A stretch of 64,000 nucleotides of DNA from JABSQH01 sp039177505 (GTDB lineage: Bacteria; Actinomycetota; Acidimicrobiia; Acidimicrobiales; Ilumatobacteraceae): the NCBI GenBank assembly GCA_039177505.1, contig JBCDFR010000009.1, positions 15,438 through 79,437 of the forward strand, written 5' to 3'. Position 1 is the first letter of the stretch, and each line of letters opens with the position of its first letter. The notes under the pieces are model-generated. The model was not told the DNA's origin. It did no database searches and worked only from the letters and a program-made list of their open reading frames with translations. Below are positions 16,835-24,771 of this stretch, one piece after another. Made by a program: the position numbers and the translations under genes.

Positions 16835-16853
16835 CCCGATCACTTCAATCGGG
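16835..16853. promoter_or_regulatory. Inverted repeat between DUF4395 and phoH
   Basis: CCCGAT-cacttca-ATCGGG lies in the 101-base divergent region, just upstream of the DUF4395 -10 box. It could be an operator; too short for a convincing terminator. Confidence 0.35.
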
Positions 16854-16921
16854 AATTGGGTCGTGCGCGGCCGAATCCCCTCGTCGGTGGTCAATGCACC
16901 GAGGTACCATGGGGAGCGCAC

Positions 16922-17884
16922 ATGACCGGAACCACAGCAAGCACCCACGCCACCGTGGTCGTTCCCGGCATGCATCTGATGACGGCGCTCGTCGGCCCGC
17001 GGGATCAATTCCTCCGCCAAATCGAGCAACGCTTCGCCGCCGTGCGCATCAGCGTGCGCGGCAACGAGGTGCGTATCGACGGCGAGGACACCACGCGAGT
17101 GGCCGATGCGACCCGACTGTTCGAGGAGCTGATCATGCTGCTCCAACGTGGTCAGCAGCTCGACGATCCGACGCTGCAGCGAATTCTCGACATGGTCGAC
17201 GCCGCCGAACGGCCGAGTGAGATCCTCAGCCATGAGGTATTGCGCGGTGCAAAGGGTCGCCAGGTCAAGCCAAAGACGGCAGGACAGAAGCGCTACGTCG
17301 ACACGATCGCCGAGAACGTCATCACCTTCGGTCTCGGTCCGGCCGGGACAGGGAAGTCGTGGCTTGCGGTGGCCATGGCGGTGCGTGCGTTGCAGGCCAA
17401 AGAGGTGCAGCGCATCATCCTCACCCGTCCCGCGGTAGAGGCGGGAGAGCGGCTGGGTTTCCTGCCCGGCGACCTGATGGCCAAGATCGACCCGTACCTG
17501 CGCCCGCTCTACGACGCGCTGTACGACATGCTCGACCCCGACGCTGTCACCCGGTTGCTCGAACGACAGGTGGTCGAGGTGGCGCCGCTGGCGTTCATGC
17601 GCGGACGCACGTTGAACAACAGCTTCATCATTCTCGACGAGGCGCAAAACGCCACCCCTGAACAGATGAAGATGTTCCTCACGCGAATTGGGTTCGGCTC
17701 GCGCGTGGTCGTCACCGGCGACACCACCCAGGTCGACGTCCCCAACGGAAAGAGCGCGTTGGCAGGACTCGAACGGACGCTCACCGGCATCGACAGCCTG
17801 GCATTTGTCCACCTGTCGGGCGATGACGTCGTGCGCCACCGGATCGTCGCCGACATCGTTGCCGCATACGAGCGCAGCAGCTGA
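16922..17884 (+). CDS. phoH: PhoH-family ATPase
   Basis: A 320-residue P-loop protein of the PhoH/PhoL type, linked to RNA metabolism and ribosome maturation through its partner YbeY. A KH-like N-terminal region (RQIEQRFAAVRISVRGNEV) precedes the ATPase domain with Walker A GPAGTGKSW, Walker B-type IILDEAQN and TGDTTQVD. GGGGAG precedes ATG 16922. The ybeY gene starts three bases downstream, the classic pair. Confidence 0.95.
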   Translation: MTGTTASTHATVVVPGMHLMTALVGPRDQFLRQIEQRFAAVRISVRGNEVRIDGEDTTRVADATRLFEELIMLLQRGQQLDDPTLQRILDMVDAAERPSEILSHEVLRGAKGRQVKPKTAGQKRYVDTIAENVITFGLGPAGTGKSWLAVAMAVRALQAKEVQRIILTRPAVEAGERLGFLPGDLMAKIDPYLRPLYDALYDMLDPDAVTRLLERQVVEVAPLAFMRGRTLNNSFIILDEAQNATPEQMKMFLTRIGFGSRVVVTGDTTQVDVPNGKSALAGLERTLTGIDSLAFVHLSGDDVVRHRIVADIVAAYERSS

Positions 17885-17887
17885 CCG

Positions 17888-18400
17888 GTGCAGGTCGAGG
17901 TCGTTGCGGCCGACGAGCGCGACCTCGATGACGTCGGCGCATCGCCGGAGTCTCCTGTCGATCTGGGGCGTTGGCGAGCACTCGCCGCGGCCGTTGTCGC
18001 CGATCTGGGTGGACGCGGTGAACTGACGCTCACGTTCGTCGACCGCGCAACGATGCAGACGCTGAACACCGAGTGGATGGGGATCGACCGTCCAACCGAT
18101 GTGCTCGCTGCCCAGCTCGATGCTCCGGGCGAGCCCGGGGCCGACAGCGAGCCGGTGCTTCCGTTGTTGCTCGGCGACGTTGTCGTCTGCCCCGCGGTTG
18201 CTGTCGATCAGTTCGCCGACCACGCCGGAACGTACGTCGACGAGATCGCCCTGCTCGTGGTGCACGGGATCCTGCACGTGTTCGGTCACGACCATGCCGA
18301 TCCTGACGAGGCGACGGCGATGCGCAGCGAGGAGCGCCGCCTTCTCGAGCGCTACCACTGGCACGGCCCGACGCCCGACGGATTCCGTCACGAGCACTGA
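17888..18400 (+). CDS. ybeY: Endoribonuclease YbeY
   Basis: A 170-residue metalloendoribonuclease involved in 16S rRNA 3' maturation and ribosome quality control. The zinc site HGILHVFGHDH (the family HxxxHxxGxDH) is intact near residue 120, and the substrate-side motif is seen as LNTEWMGIDRPTDVL. It starts with GTG directly after phoH and is translationally linked to it. era, often next in the cluster, lies 19 kb away. Confidence 0.95.
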   Translation: MQVEVVAADERDLDDVGASPESPVDLGRWRALAAAVVADLGGRGELTLTFVDRATMQTLNTEWMGIDRPTDVLAAQLDAPGEPGADSEPVLPLLLGDVVVCPAVAVDQFADHAGTYVDEIALLVVHGILHVFGHDHADPDEATAMRSEERRLLERYHWHGPTPDGFRHEH

Positions 18401-18439
18401 CCCGCTGCCGTCGAACCGGGAGCCGGTATGTCGAGCGTC

Positions 18440-18445
18440 TAGCGT
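18440..18445 (+). promoter_or_regulatory. -10 box TAGCGT of the SDR gene at 18453
   Basis: TAGCGT plus seven bases before ATG 18453; no Shine-Dalgarno sequence is present. Confidence 0.5.
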
Positions 18446-18452
18446 CGCCGGC

Positions 18453-19220
18453 ATGGAGATCTCACTCGCTGGACAGACCGCGCTCGTGACCGGGGCATCG
18501 AAGGGAATCGGCAAGGCGATCGCCCAGAGCTACGCAGCGGCAGGTGCCAACGTGATGCTGAGCAGCCGCAAGCAGGACCAACTGGAGGCGGCCGCCGCTG
18601 AGATGACCGGCGGCGCGGGGGACGTCGACGTCATTGCCGCCAATGCCGGTGACGACGGCGCTGGCGAACGCGTGGTGGCCGCGACCATCGAACGCTTCGG
18701 CGGTCTCGACGTGCTCGTCAACAACGCAGCGACGAATCCGTACTACGGCCCGACGTTGGGGGTCGACGAGGGGCGCTATGACAAGACGTTCCAGGTCAAT
18801 CTGAAGGGCCCACTGTTCTTCGCCCAGGCTGCCTGGGAGCAGTCGTTCAAGGAGCGGCCGGGAGTGATCCTGAACATCGCGTCGGTCGGCGGGTTGCGTG
18901 CCGAGGGCGCGTTGGGCGTGTACAACCTGACCAAGGCTGCGCTCATTCACCTCACCCGCCAGCTGGCCCACGAGCTCGGCCCCACACGTGTCGTGGGGAT
19001 CGCGCCCGGCCTGGTGAAAACCGACTTTGCGAAGGTGCTCATCGACAACTTCGGTGAGTCGTTGGCGGCTCGATTGCCGCTCAGGCGAGTCGGTGAGCCC
19101 GAGGACATCGCCAACCTTGCGCTCTTCCTCGCAAGCGATGCGGCGAGTTGGATCACCGGCGAGACCTACGTGATCGATGGTGGCGCGGGGGTTGCGGGCG
19201 GGGGTGTCGCGTCGGAATGA
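18453..19220 (+). CDS. Short-chain dehydrogenase/reductase
   Basis: A 255-residue classical SDR: TGASKGIGKAIA near residue 14, NNAATNPYYG, a central Ser in NIASVGG, YNLTK as the catalytic Tyr/Lys, PGLVKTDFA, and a C-terminal GETYVIDGGAG. The pattern is close to the 3-oxoacyl/short-chain alcohol dehydrogenases (dhs-4/DHRS4-like) of actinobacteria; the substrate is unknown. It has its own leaderless promoter and converges with the TetR gene, which could control it. Confidence 0.9.
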   Translation: MEISLAGQTALVTGASKGIGKAIAQSYAAAGANVMLSSRKQDQLEAAAAEMTGGAGDVDVIAANAGDDGAGERVVAATIERFGGLDVLVNNAATNPYYGPTLGVDEGRYDKTFQVNLKGPLFFAQAAWEQSFKERPGVILNIASVGGLRAEGALGVYNLTKAALIHLTRQLAHELGPTRVVGIAPGLVKTDFAKVLIDNFGESLAARLPLRRVGEPEDIANLALFLASDAASWITGETYVIDGGAGVAGGGVASE

Positions 19221-19232
19221 TCGACGGGCGTG

Positions 19233-19802
19233 TCAGAGACCGATGCCGTCGATGATGTTGCTGACGATCGTCGCGGCTTGCTGCTGAGTCGAGCGTTTGT
19301 GGCCGACCGTGAGTCGCAGCCACACCGGCCCGTACAGCGCATCGAGCGCCAGCTCGATGTCGATGTCCTCGCGCACCTGGCCGGCATCGATCGCTCGCTG
19401 TAATCGAGCCTTCGAATTTGCTCGACGCGGTGCCCAGAACCGTTGGCGGAACTCTTCGGCAGTTTGGGCGTCGTGGGCAGAGGCGGCGAGCATCTCGCGG
19501 ATCAGCTGCCCGGTCGGCGAGTTGAACACGCGGATCACGTCCTGGAGGTGGTTCGTGAAGTCCTCCCGCAGGTCTTCGCTCTGACCGAGTGGGGTCGCCT
19601 GCACGGTCCCGTCGACCAACGCATCGAAGATCACCGCGGTGCGCGATGGCCACCATCGATAGATGGTCTGCTTGGCGACGCCCGCCGCTTTGGCGATGTC
19701 GTCGACCTTCGCGGTGCCGCCGTCGCCGGATCCGATCAACTTGTACGTTGCGTCGAGGATTCGGCGATGCGCATCCTTGTCCCTTGTTCGCCCACGTGGC
19801 AC
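19233..19802 (-). CDS. TetR-family transcriptional regulator
   Basis: A 189-residue repressor-type protein. Residues ~8-55 form the TetR helix-turn-helix (HRRILDATYKLIGSGDGG, then DIAKAAGVAKQTIYRWWPSR). The rest is a ligand-binding domain of the TetR_C type found in many actinobacteria. GTG 19802 is chosen because TACGAT lies six bases upstream and the HTH begins at the expected distance; longer frames read through menE. It follows menE by 23 bases on the same strand, so it may be partly co-transcribed with it. Confidence 0.9.
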   Translation of the reverse strand: MPRGRTRDKDAHRRILDATYKLIGSGDGGTAKVDDIAKAAGVAKQTIYRWWPSRTAVIFDALVDGTVQATPLGQSEDLREDFTNHLQDVIRVFNSPTGQLIREMLAASAHDAQTAEEFRQRFWAPRRANSKARLQRAIDAGQVREDIDIELALDALYGPVWLRLTVGHKRSTQQQAATIVSNIIDGIGL

Positions 19803-19808
19803 ACAGAG

Positions 19809-19814
19809 ATCGTA
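19809..19814 (-). promoter_or_regulatory. -10 box TACGAT of the TetR gene at 19802
   Basis: TACGAT, six bases, then GTG 19802; this shortens the coding region to its TetR-like length. Confidence 0.5.
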
Positions 19815-19825
19815 CGCGCACGGGA

Positions 19826-20893
19826 CTAGCTGCGACGTAGTTTGCCGAGAGCGGTGCGCGGCAACGCCGTAGCGAGCGTGAGGCGTCGGGGCGCCATGTA
19901 GGCCGCATCGGTCGCTCTTACGTGGTGGCGGAGGTCGTCGAGACTCGGCGGTCGAGCTCGATCGACCGGCACGACGACCGCTTCCACGAGCTGCCCCCAT
20001 TCGGGGTCGTCGGTGCCGCGGACCATCACCTCAGCGACGTCGGGATGGGTTGCGATCAACGCCTCGACCGCGTCAGGCCAGATGTTCTCGCCCCCTGAGA
20101 TGATGAGGTCACCGCGTCGACCGTCGACGTGCAAGCGCGGACCGTCGTTGCCCTCGACCCAACGGCCGACGTCGCCGGTCGCGAACCATCCATCGGCGTC
20201 GATCGGAACTGTGCCGTCGCGGTAGCAACGCAACAACATCGGCGCCCGGAGGTGAATGCCGCCGGCGTCGTCGAGGTGCACGTCGACCCCGTCGAGTGGT
20301 CGTCCGTCGTACACGACACCGCTCCCGGTCTCGGTCATGCCGTAGGTCGTGACCGCGTTGGCGGGTAGATCACTCGGCGGCCGCGTGCCTCCGATGACGA
20401 TGCGCCGAAATCGGGAGGGCTCGATGCGTGCCAACACCGTTGGCACCAGCGAGACCAGCGTGGCGCCGATGTCGACGGCGCGCATCACCTCGGCGGCGTC
20501 GAATCCAGGCATCACGGTGACCGGGGTCGAGGTCAACAACGCCCTGGTCAGCACCGAGAGGCCGCCGACGTGCGACAGCGGCAGGCACGCCAGCCAGTGG
20601 TCGTCGTCGGCGACGTCGAGTGCCGCGCTGGTCGCTCGCGCCGAGGCGGCGACCGCGTCATGCGTCAGCACCACACCCTTCGGTCGACCGGTCGAGCCGC
20701 TGGTGGCGACAATCAAAGCGTCACCGTCATCGACCTCCTCGCCGACGCGCATCGCAATGCAGAGATCGGCGCGCCGAGCTGGGGGGAGACGCTGATCGAC
20801 CGGAAACGCAGCATCGCCGGCTGCCCAGACGCGTTCTAGCTCGTCGACGAACGCCGGTCCACCAGCCTGGTCGATGGCGACGAGGCGGGCCAC
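19826..20893 (-). CDS. menE: o-Succinylbenzoate-CoA ligase
   Basis: AMP-forming ligase that activates o-succinylbenzoate with CoA for naphthoate ring closure in menaquinone synthesis. At 355 residues it is the short actinobacterial form. It carries ATSGSTGRPKGV, LPLSHVGG, TTYGMTETGSG, FATGDVGRWVE, DLIISGGENIWP and, at the end, the Lys of ALPRTALGKLRR. GTG start. The nearby menA, menH, menD, menF and menG support the assignment over a generic acyl-CoA ligase. Confidence 0.9.
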   Translation of the reverse strand: MARLVAIDQAGGPAFVDELERVWAAGDAAFPVDQRLPPARRADLCIAMRVGEEVDDGDALIVATSGSTGRPKGVVLTHDAVAASARATSAALDVADDDHWLACLPLSHVGGLSVLTRALLTSTPVTVMPGFDAAEVMRAVDIGATLVSLVPTVLARIEPSRFRRIVIGGTRPPSDLPANAVTTYGMTETGSGVVYDGRPLDGVDVHLDDAGGIHLRAPMLLRCYRDGTVPIDADGWFATGDVGRWVEGNDGPRLHVDGRRGDLIISGGENIWPDAVEALIATHPDVAEVMVRGTDDPEWGQLVEAVVVPVDRARPPSLDDLRHHVRATDAAYMAPRRLTLATALPRTALGKLRRS

Positions 20894-20906
20894 GACAACG
20901 ATCCAG

Positions 20907-22313
20907 TCAGGCGGTGACCGGGTCGATCGGTGTGAGTGGGCCCACTGCGGCCTCGATCTCCGCGGCGATCGTCAAGCACCGCAGATCGTTGAATCGATCA
21001 GCCATCACCTGTGCGCCGACGGGGAGCCCGTCGGCGACCCCCGCGGGAGTGATCGCGGCAGGCATTCCGAGGAGATTGGCTGAGAGCACGGGCCAAATCG
21101 TGGTGAGCATCGTCTCCAAGCCGGTGTCGGGGTCGACGTCGGCGCCATGTGCGAACGCGGGGCGGGCCCACGTGGGCGACAGGAGGACCCGATGCTCCTG
21201 GAAGAACTGCGCCCACTCGCGCAGCAACCGGTACCGCTCGACGTGCATCGTCGTGACCTCCGGATAACTCGGAGGGGATGTCGCGCCCTGGGCGGCGTCG
21301 AGCAATGCCTTGGCATCCGGGCCCATCACTAACTCGAGCAGCTCTCGTTGGCTGTTGATGTCGGCGCCGAGGAGACCCTGCCACAGCTCGACGACCAGCT
21401 CGACGTCGGGTGGTGTGGCCTCGACGACGTCGTGGCCTGCGTCGGCGAGATGGTCGGTGGCACTTCGTATCGCTGTGGCGATGCCCGGCTCGATCGTCAG
21501 GCCCTCGGGTGGTGCGAGCACGGCGATGCGGATCCGCTCGCCCGGCGAGTTGTCGGCGAGTACCGCGCTCACACTGCGGGGATCGCGCCAGTGTTGCCCA
21601 GCGAGCGCGTCGAGCCCGGCGCGCACGTCGGCGACCGTTCTGGCCATCGGACCCTCGACGACCATGAGTTGTGCTGCGAGGCCCATGTCCTGTGGCGGAA
21701 TCTCCGTGGCCATCGGGATCACGCCGACAGTCGGCTTGAGCGAGGCGATGCCGCAACAGTGGGCAGGGTTGCGCAACGATCCACCGATGTCGTTGCCGAT
21801 CCCGATCGGGCTCATCCCCGAGGCGATCGCCGAGCCCTCCCCGCCACTCGATCCACCAGCGGTGACATTGGGGTTCCACGGATTGCGCGTCAGGCCGTGC
21901 AGCGACGAGTCGGTGTGCACCCGTAGACCGAAATCGGGCAGGTTGGTGCGGGCGAACGGGATGGCGCCTGCCTCGCGCATCCTGGAGACTGTTGGTGCAT
22001 CCTGCTGGGCGTTCGCCTCGGCGAGAGCCGGGACGCCCTGGGTCGTCGGCGTGCCGGCCAGATCGATGTTCTCCTTGACGGTACAGGGCACGCCATGCAG
22101 CGGTCCGAGCTTGTCGCCGCGTGTGGCCGCCGCGTCGGCCTCGTCGGCGGCAGCGCGAGCTTCGTCGGCCAGTAGTCGCACGATCGCGTTGAGACCACCG
22201 TTGACGGCCGCAACGCGCTCGAGGTGGGCCTCGAGCACTTCACGGCTCGACACCTGCCCGTTCGCGATGTCGGCCGCCAACACCAGTGCAGGACGTTGCC
22301 AGAGCTCGCTCAT
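20907..22313 (-). CDS. Amidase-signature family hydrolase
   Basis: A 468-residue amidase with the Ser-cisSer-Lys triad: Lys80 in GVPCTVKEN, Ser155/156 in TAGGSSGGEGSAIASG and the nucleophile Ser179 in GNDIGGSLRNP. The family hydrolyses amides or carbamates. The C-terminal half (RYRLLREWAQFFQEH, AAITPAGVADGLPVGAQVM) is amidase-typical, and no GatB partner is present, so GatA is not favoured. ATG 22313 fits the family start. It lies between menE (same strand) and menA (divergent, 20 bases away); no role in quinone synthesis is implied. Confidence 0.9.
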   Translation of the reverse strand: MSELWQRPALVLAADIANGQVSSREVLEAHLERVAAVNGGLNAIVRLLADEARAAADEADAAATRGDKLGPLHGVPCTVKENIDLAGTPTTQGVPALAEANAQQDAPTVSRMREAGAIPFARTNLPDFGLRVHTDSSLHGLTRNPWNPNVTAGGSSGGEGSAIASGMSPIGIGNDIGGSLRNPAHCCGIASLKPTVGVIPMATEIPPQDMGLAAQLMVVEGPMARTVADVRAGLDALAGQHWRDPRSVSAVLADNSPGERIRIAVLAPPEGLTIEPGIATAIRSATDHLADAGHDVVEATPPDVELVVELWQGLLGADINSQRELLELVMGPDAKALLDAAQGATSPPSYPEVTTMHVERYRLLREWAQFFQEHRVLLSPTWARPAFAHGADVDPDTGLETMLTTIWPVLSANLLGMPAAITPAGVADGLPVGAQVMADRFNDLRCLTIAAEIEAAVGPLTPIDPVTA

Positions 22314-22333
22314 CGGTCCATCATGGCGCAATC

Positions 22334-23203
22334 ATGAACCGTTGGATCACCGGAGCTCGTCCGCGCACCCTTCCCGCCGCAGTCGTCCCCGTCGCCGTGG
22401 GAGCGGCCTGCGCTGTTGGTGTATCCGCCGACGGGCTCGTGTGGTGGCGAGTCGCTGCGGCGCTGGGCGTCAGCCTTGCGCTGCAGATCGGAGTGAACTA
22501 TGCCAACGACTACAGCGATGGCATCCGGGGGACCGACGACGTTCGTGTTGGGCCGACTCGACTCGTCGCCGGTGGGCTTGCTGCACCATCGGCGGTCAAG
22601 CGAGCTGCGCTGCTGTCGTTCGCGGTCGCCGCAATCGCCGGGTTGGCGATCGCGCTCGACACATCGCTGTGGCTCCTCGCCGTGGGCGCTGCGGCCATCG
22701 CTGCTGCGTGGTTCTACACCGGTGGGCCGAAGCCGTATGGCTATCTGGGCCTCGGCGAGTTGTTCGTCTTCGTGTTCTTCGGGCTCGTCGCTACGGCCGG
22801 CACGACGTTCGCGGCGGTCGAGGAGGTCACTGCGCTGTCGATGTCGATGGGCGTTGCAGTGGGCGCGCTGGCATGCGCACTGTTAGTGATCAACAACCTG
22901 CGCGACATCCCGACCGATCGAGAGGTGGGGAAGCGCACCCTCGCAGTCCGCCTCGGAGACCAACGAACGCGGGGGCTGTACACAGCGCTGATCGGAGCGG
23001 CTTTTGTCGTGCTCCTGATCGTGTCCATCGGCCGGCCGTGGGCGCTCCTCGGGTTGGTCGCCCTGCCCGTTGCCATCAGCCCGATCCGGGCGGTCCTCTC
23101 GGGTGCCAGCGGTGGAGCGTTGATCGCCGTACTCGGCGCGACCGGACGTGTGCAGCTCGTGTTCGGCGCCGGCGCGGCTCTCGGGCTGGCGATCAGCGGG
23201 TAG
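22334..23203 (+). CDS. menA: 1,4-dihydroxy-2-naphthoate polyprenyltransferase
   Basis: A 289-residue UbiA-fold membrane enzyme with about eight to nine helices. It attaches the polyprenyl tail to dihydroxynaphthoate, giving demethylmenaquinone. Both Asp-rich diphosphate sites are visible: NYANDYSDGIRGTDD near residue 56, and NNLRDIPTDREVGKRT near 190. Its last 11 bases overlap the convergent menH. The short divergent gap to the amidase (20 bases) must contain or adjoin both promoters. Confidence 0.95.
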   Translation: MNRWITGARPRTLPAAVVPVAVGAACAVGVSADGLVWWRVAAALGVSLALQIGVNYANDYSDGIRGTDDVRVGPTRLVAGGLAAPSAVKRAALLSFAVAAIAGLAIALDTSLWLLAVGAAAIAAAWFYTGGPKPYGYLGLGELFVFVFFGLVATAGTTFAAVEEVTALSMSMGVAVGALACALLVINNLRDIPTDREVGKRTLAVRLGDQRTRGLYTALIGAAFVVLLIVSIGRPWALLGLVALPVAISPIRAVLSGASGGALIAVLGATGRVQLVFGAGAALGLAISG

Positions 23204-23957
23204 CGGACGCCGTGTTGTGGACGCGGCCGCCGACCCAGTCGGCGATGACCGCAGCCGTGGCGTTCGGCTGCTCGAGATGGGCGCTGTGCCCGGCGTCGGA
23301 GATCGAGATCATCTCGCCGGACGGCAACATGGAGCACATCTGACGTCCGATCGTGTTGAACTTCTGGTCGTTGGCGCCGACGATCACGAGCGCGGGAGCT
23401 GTGATGTCGCGGAGACGATCCCACAGTGGGCTCTGTGACCCGGTTCCTGTCAACCGCAGCGACGACGCCAGGTCGGCGGCCCGGTTTCGCAGTCGGTCGT
23501 CGCGCATCGCCGCTGATGCGTCGAGGCCGGCGAACAGTGGCAACGCTAGCCACTCGTCGAGGAATGCATCGACCCCGATGCGCTCGAGTCGATCGGCCAG
23601 CTCGCGATCGGCAGCGCGTCGCGCACAGCGTTCACTCTCGCTTGCGATGCCCGGTGTTGCGCCGATCAGCACCAGGCCGCGCACCGCCGCAGGGTGCGCA
23701 AGTGCAGCATGCAACGCGATTCGCCCACCCATCGAGTAGCCGATGTAGATCGCGTCACCGCCGACTTCGACCAGATGGTCTGCACAGCCCCAGAGCTCGC
23801 GCCGCAGCTCACCCGCGGTGCCGTGTCCGGGCAGATCCGCAGCGACGATCTCGGCGTCTTCGACCGAGTCAGTGGCGAGATGAGCACGCAACGCCGGTGT
23901 GAGGACGTCCCACGAGCGCGCCGTCTGGGTGAAGCCGTGGGCCAGGACGAGGCGCAC
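23193..23957 (-). CDS. menH: Alpha/beta hydrolase, probable MenH (SHCHC synthase)
   Basis: A 254-residue hydrolase-fold protein with HGFTQTARSW (oxyanion segment), the nucleophile Ser in GYSMGGRIAL, the acid in GANDQKF and the catalytic His in DAGHSAHLEQP. MenH removes pyruvate from the MenD product to give SHCHC. The assignment rests on the HGF and GYSMGGR patterns typical of MenH and on the neighbours menA and menD; a generic hydrolase is the alternative. It starts one base after the DsbA-family gene and is surely co-transcribed with it. Confidence 0.8.
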   Translation of the reverse strand: MRLVLAHGFTQTARSWDVLTPALRAHLATDSVEDAEIVAADLPGHGTAGELRRELWGCADHLVEVGGDAIYIGYSMGGRIALHAALAHPAAVRGLVLIGATPGIASESERCARRAADRELADRLERIGVDAFLDEWLALPLFAGLDASAAMRDDRLRNRAADLASSLRLTGTGSQSPLWDRLRDITAPALVIVGANDQKFNTIGRQMCSMLPSGEMISISDAGHSAHLEQPNATAAVIADWVGGRVHNTASATR

Positions 23958-23958
23958 G

Positions 23959-24675
23959 TCAGCCGGCGTTGGCGGCCATCTTGGTCAACACGCGGGCGAA
24001 TGTCTCTGGTTCTTGTGCTCCGGGAACGGCCCACGTGTCGTTGAACACGAAGGTCGGAACAGCGGTGACCCCGCGGTCTGCGGCGCCGCGCAGCTCGGCC
24101 GCGACCTCCGCGTTGCCCCGATCGCTGTCGAAGAACTCACGCACCGTCGCATGGTCGAAGCCCTCGTCGGCGGCCAGGTCGGCGAGGGCATCGGGATCAC
24201 CGATGTCGATGCCGTCGTGGAAGTAGGCCCGCAGCAGCCGCTCCTTCATTGCGTCCTGCGTGACGGGCGACTCCGTCTGCTCGCTCAGCCACAGCAGTCG
24301 GTGCGCAAGGAGCGTGTTCGCCCGAAGGGCGCGGTCCATGCGGAACTCGATGCCCGTAGCCGCGGCTGCCGACGTGACGTGATCGAGAATCTCTTGCGCC
24401 CGTTCGGGCCCGCCGAACTTCTGAGCGTAGGCGTCGAATACTGGGCCGGACCGTCCTGGGCTCGCTGTCGGATCGAGCTGGAACGGGCGGAAGGCCACGT
24501 CGACGTCGACATCGGCGCCGTGCTCGGCACGGAATTCGGCGAGTCCCGCCTCGAACTTGCGTTTCCCGATGTAACACCACGGACACACCACGTCGGAATA
24601 GATCTCGACGGAGACCGTGGGCCGCTGCGTGTTGTTGGATTCGATGGGGGAGTCGGTGTGCTCGGAGACGTCCAC
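23959..24675 (-). CDS. DsbA-family (FrnE-like) thioredoxin-fold oxidoreductase
   Basis: A ~238-residue cytoplasmic thioredoxin-fold protein with CPWC in SDVVCPWCYIGKRKFE about 30 residues in, an all-helical insertion, and a cis-Pro loop TAVPTFVFND near the end. FrnE/DsbA-like members handle disulphides or act as isomerases; no signal peptide is seen. GTG 24675 is preferred over the GTG two codons earlier because TAGCGT lies exactly six bases before it. It is co-transcribed with menH. Confidence 0.88.
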   Translation of the reverse strand: MDVSEHTDSPIESNNTQRPTVSVEIYSDVVCPWCYIGKRKFEAGLAEFRAEHGADVDVDVAFRPFQLDPTASPGRSGPVFDAYAQKFGGPERAQEILDHVTSAAAATGIEFRMDRALRANTLLAHRLLWLSEQTESPVTQDAMKERLLRAYFHDGIDIGDPDALADLAADEGFDHATVREFFDSDRGNAEVAAELRGAADRGVTAVPTFVFNDTWAVPGAQEPETFARVLTKMAANAG

Positions 24676-24681
24676 GGCCAC

Positions 24682-24687
24682 ACGCTA
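24682..24687 (-). promoter_or_regulatory. -10 box TAGCGT of the DsbA-family/menH unit
   Basis: TAGCGT sits immediately before one possible GTG and six bases before the next, so only the latter can be on a leaderless transcript. Confidence 0.5.
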
Positions 24688-24771
24688 CGAGGGTGTGGGG
24701 GCGTGTGGCGACACGGCGATCCGATGCGCCGTTGCGCGGCTCGACGTCGGCCGTTCTATGGTCGAGCTCCG

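Noticed and set aside
20907..22313. GatA subunit of the tRNA amidotransferase
   Set aside because: No gatB or gatC is adjacent and the C-terminal half fits general amidases.
21310..23343. A 677-codon plus-strand open frame over the amidase and menA start
   Set aside because: Amino-acid composition (Ser/Arg/Cys-rich, no motifs) and overlap with two confident genes mark it as a shadow.
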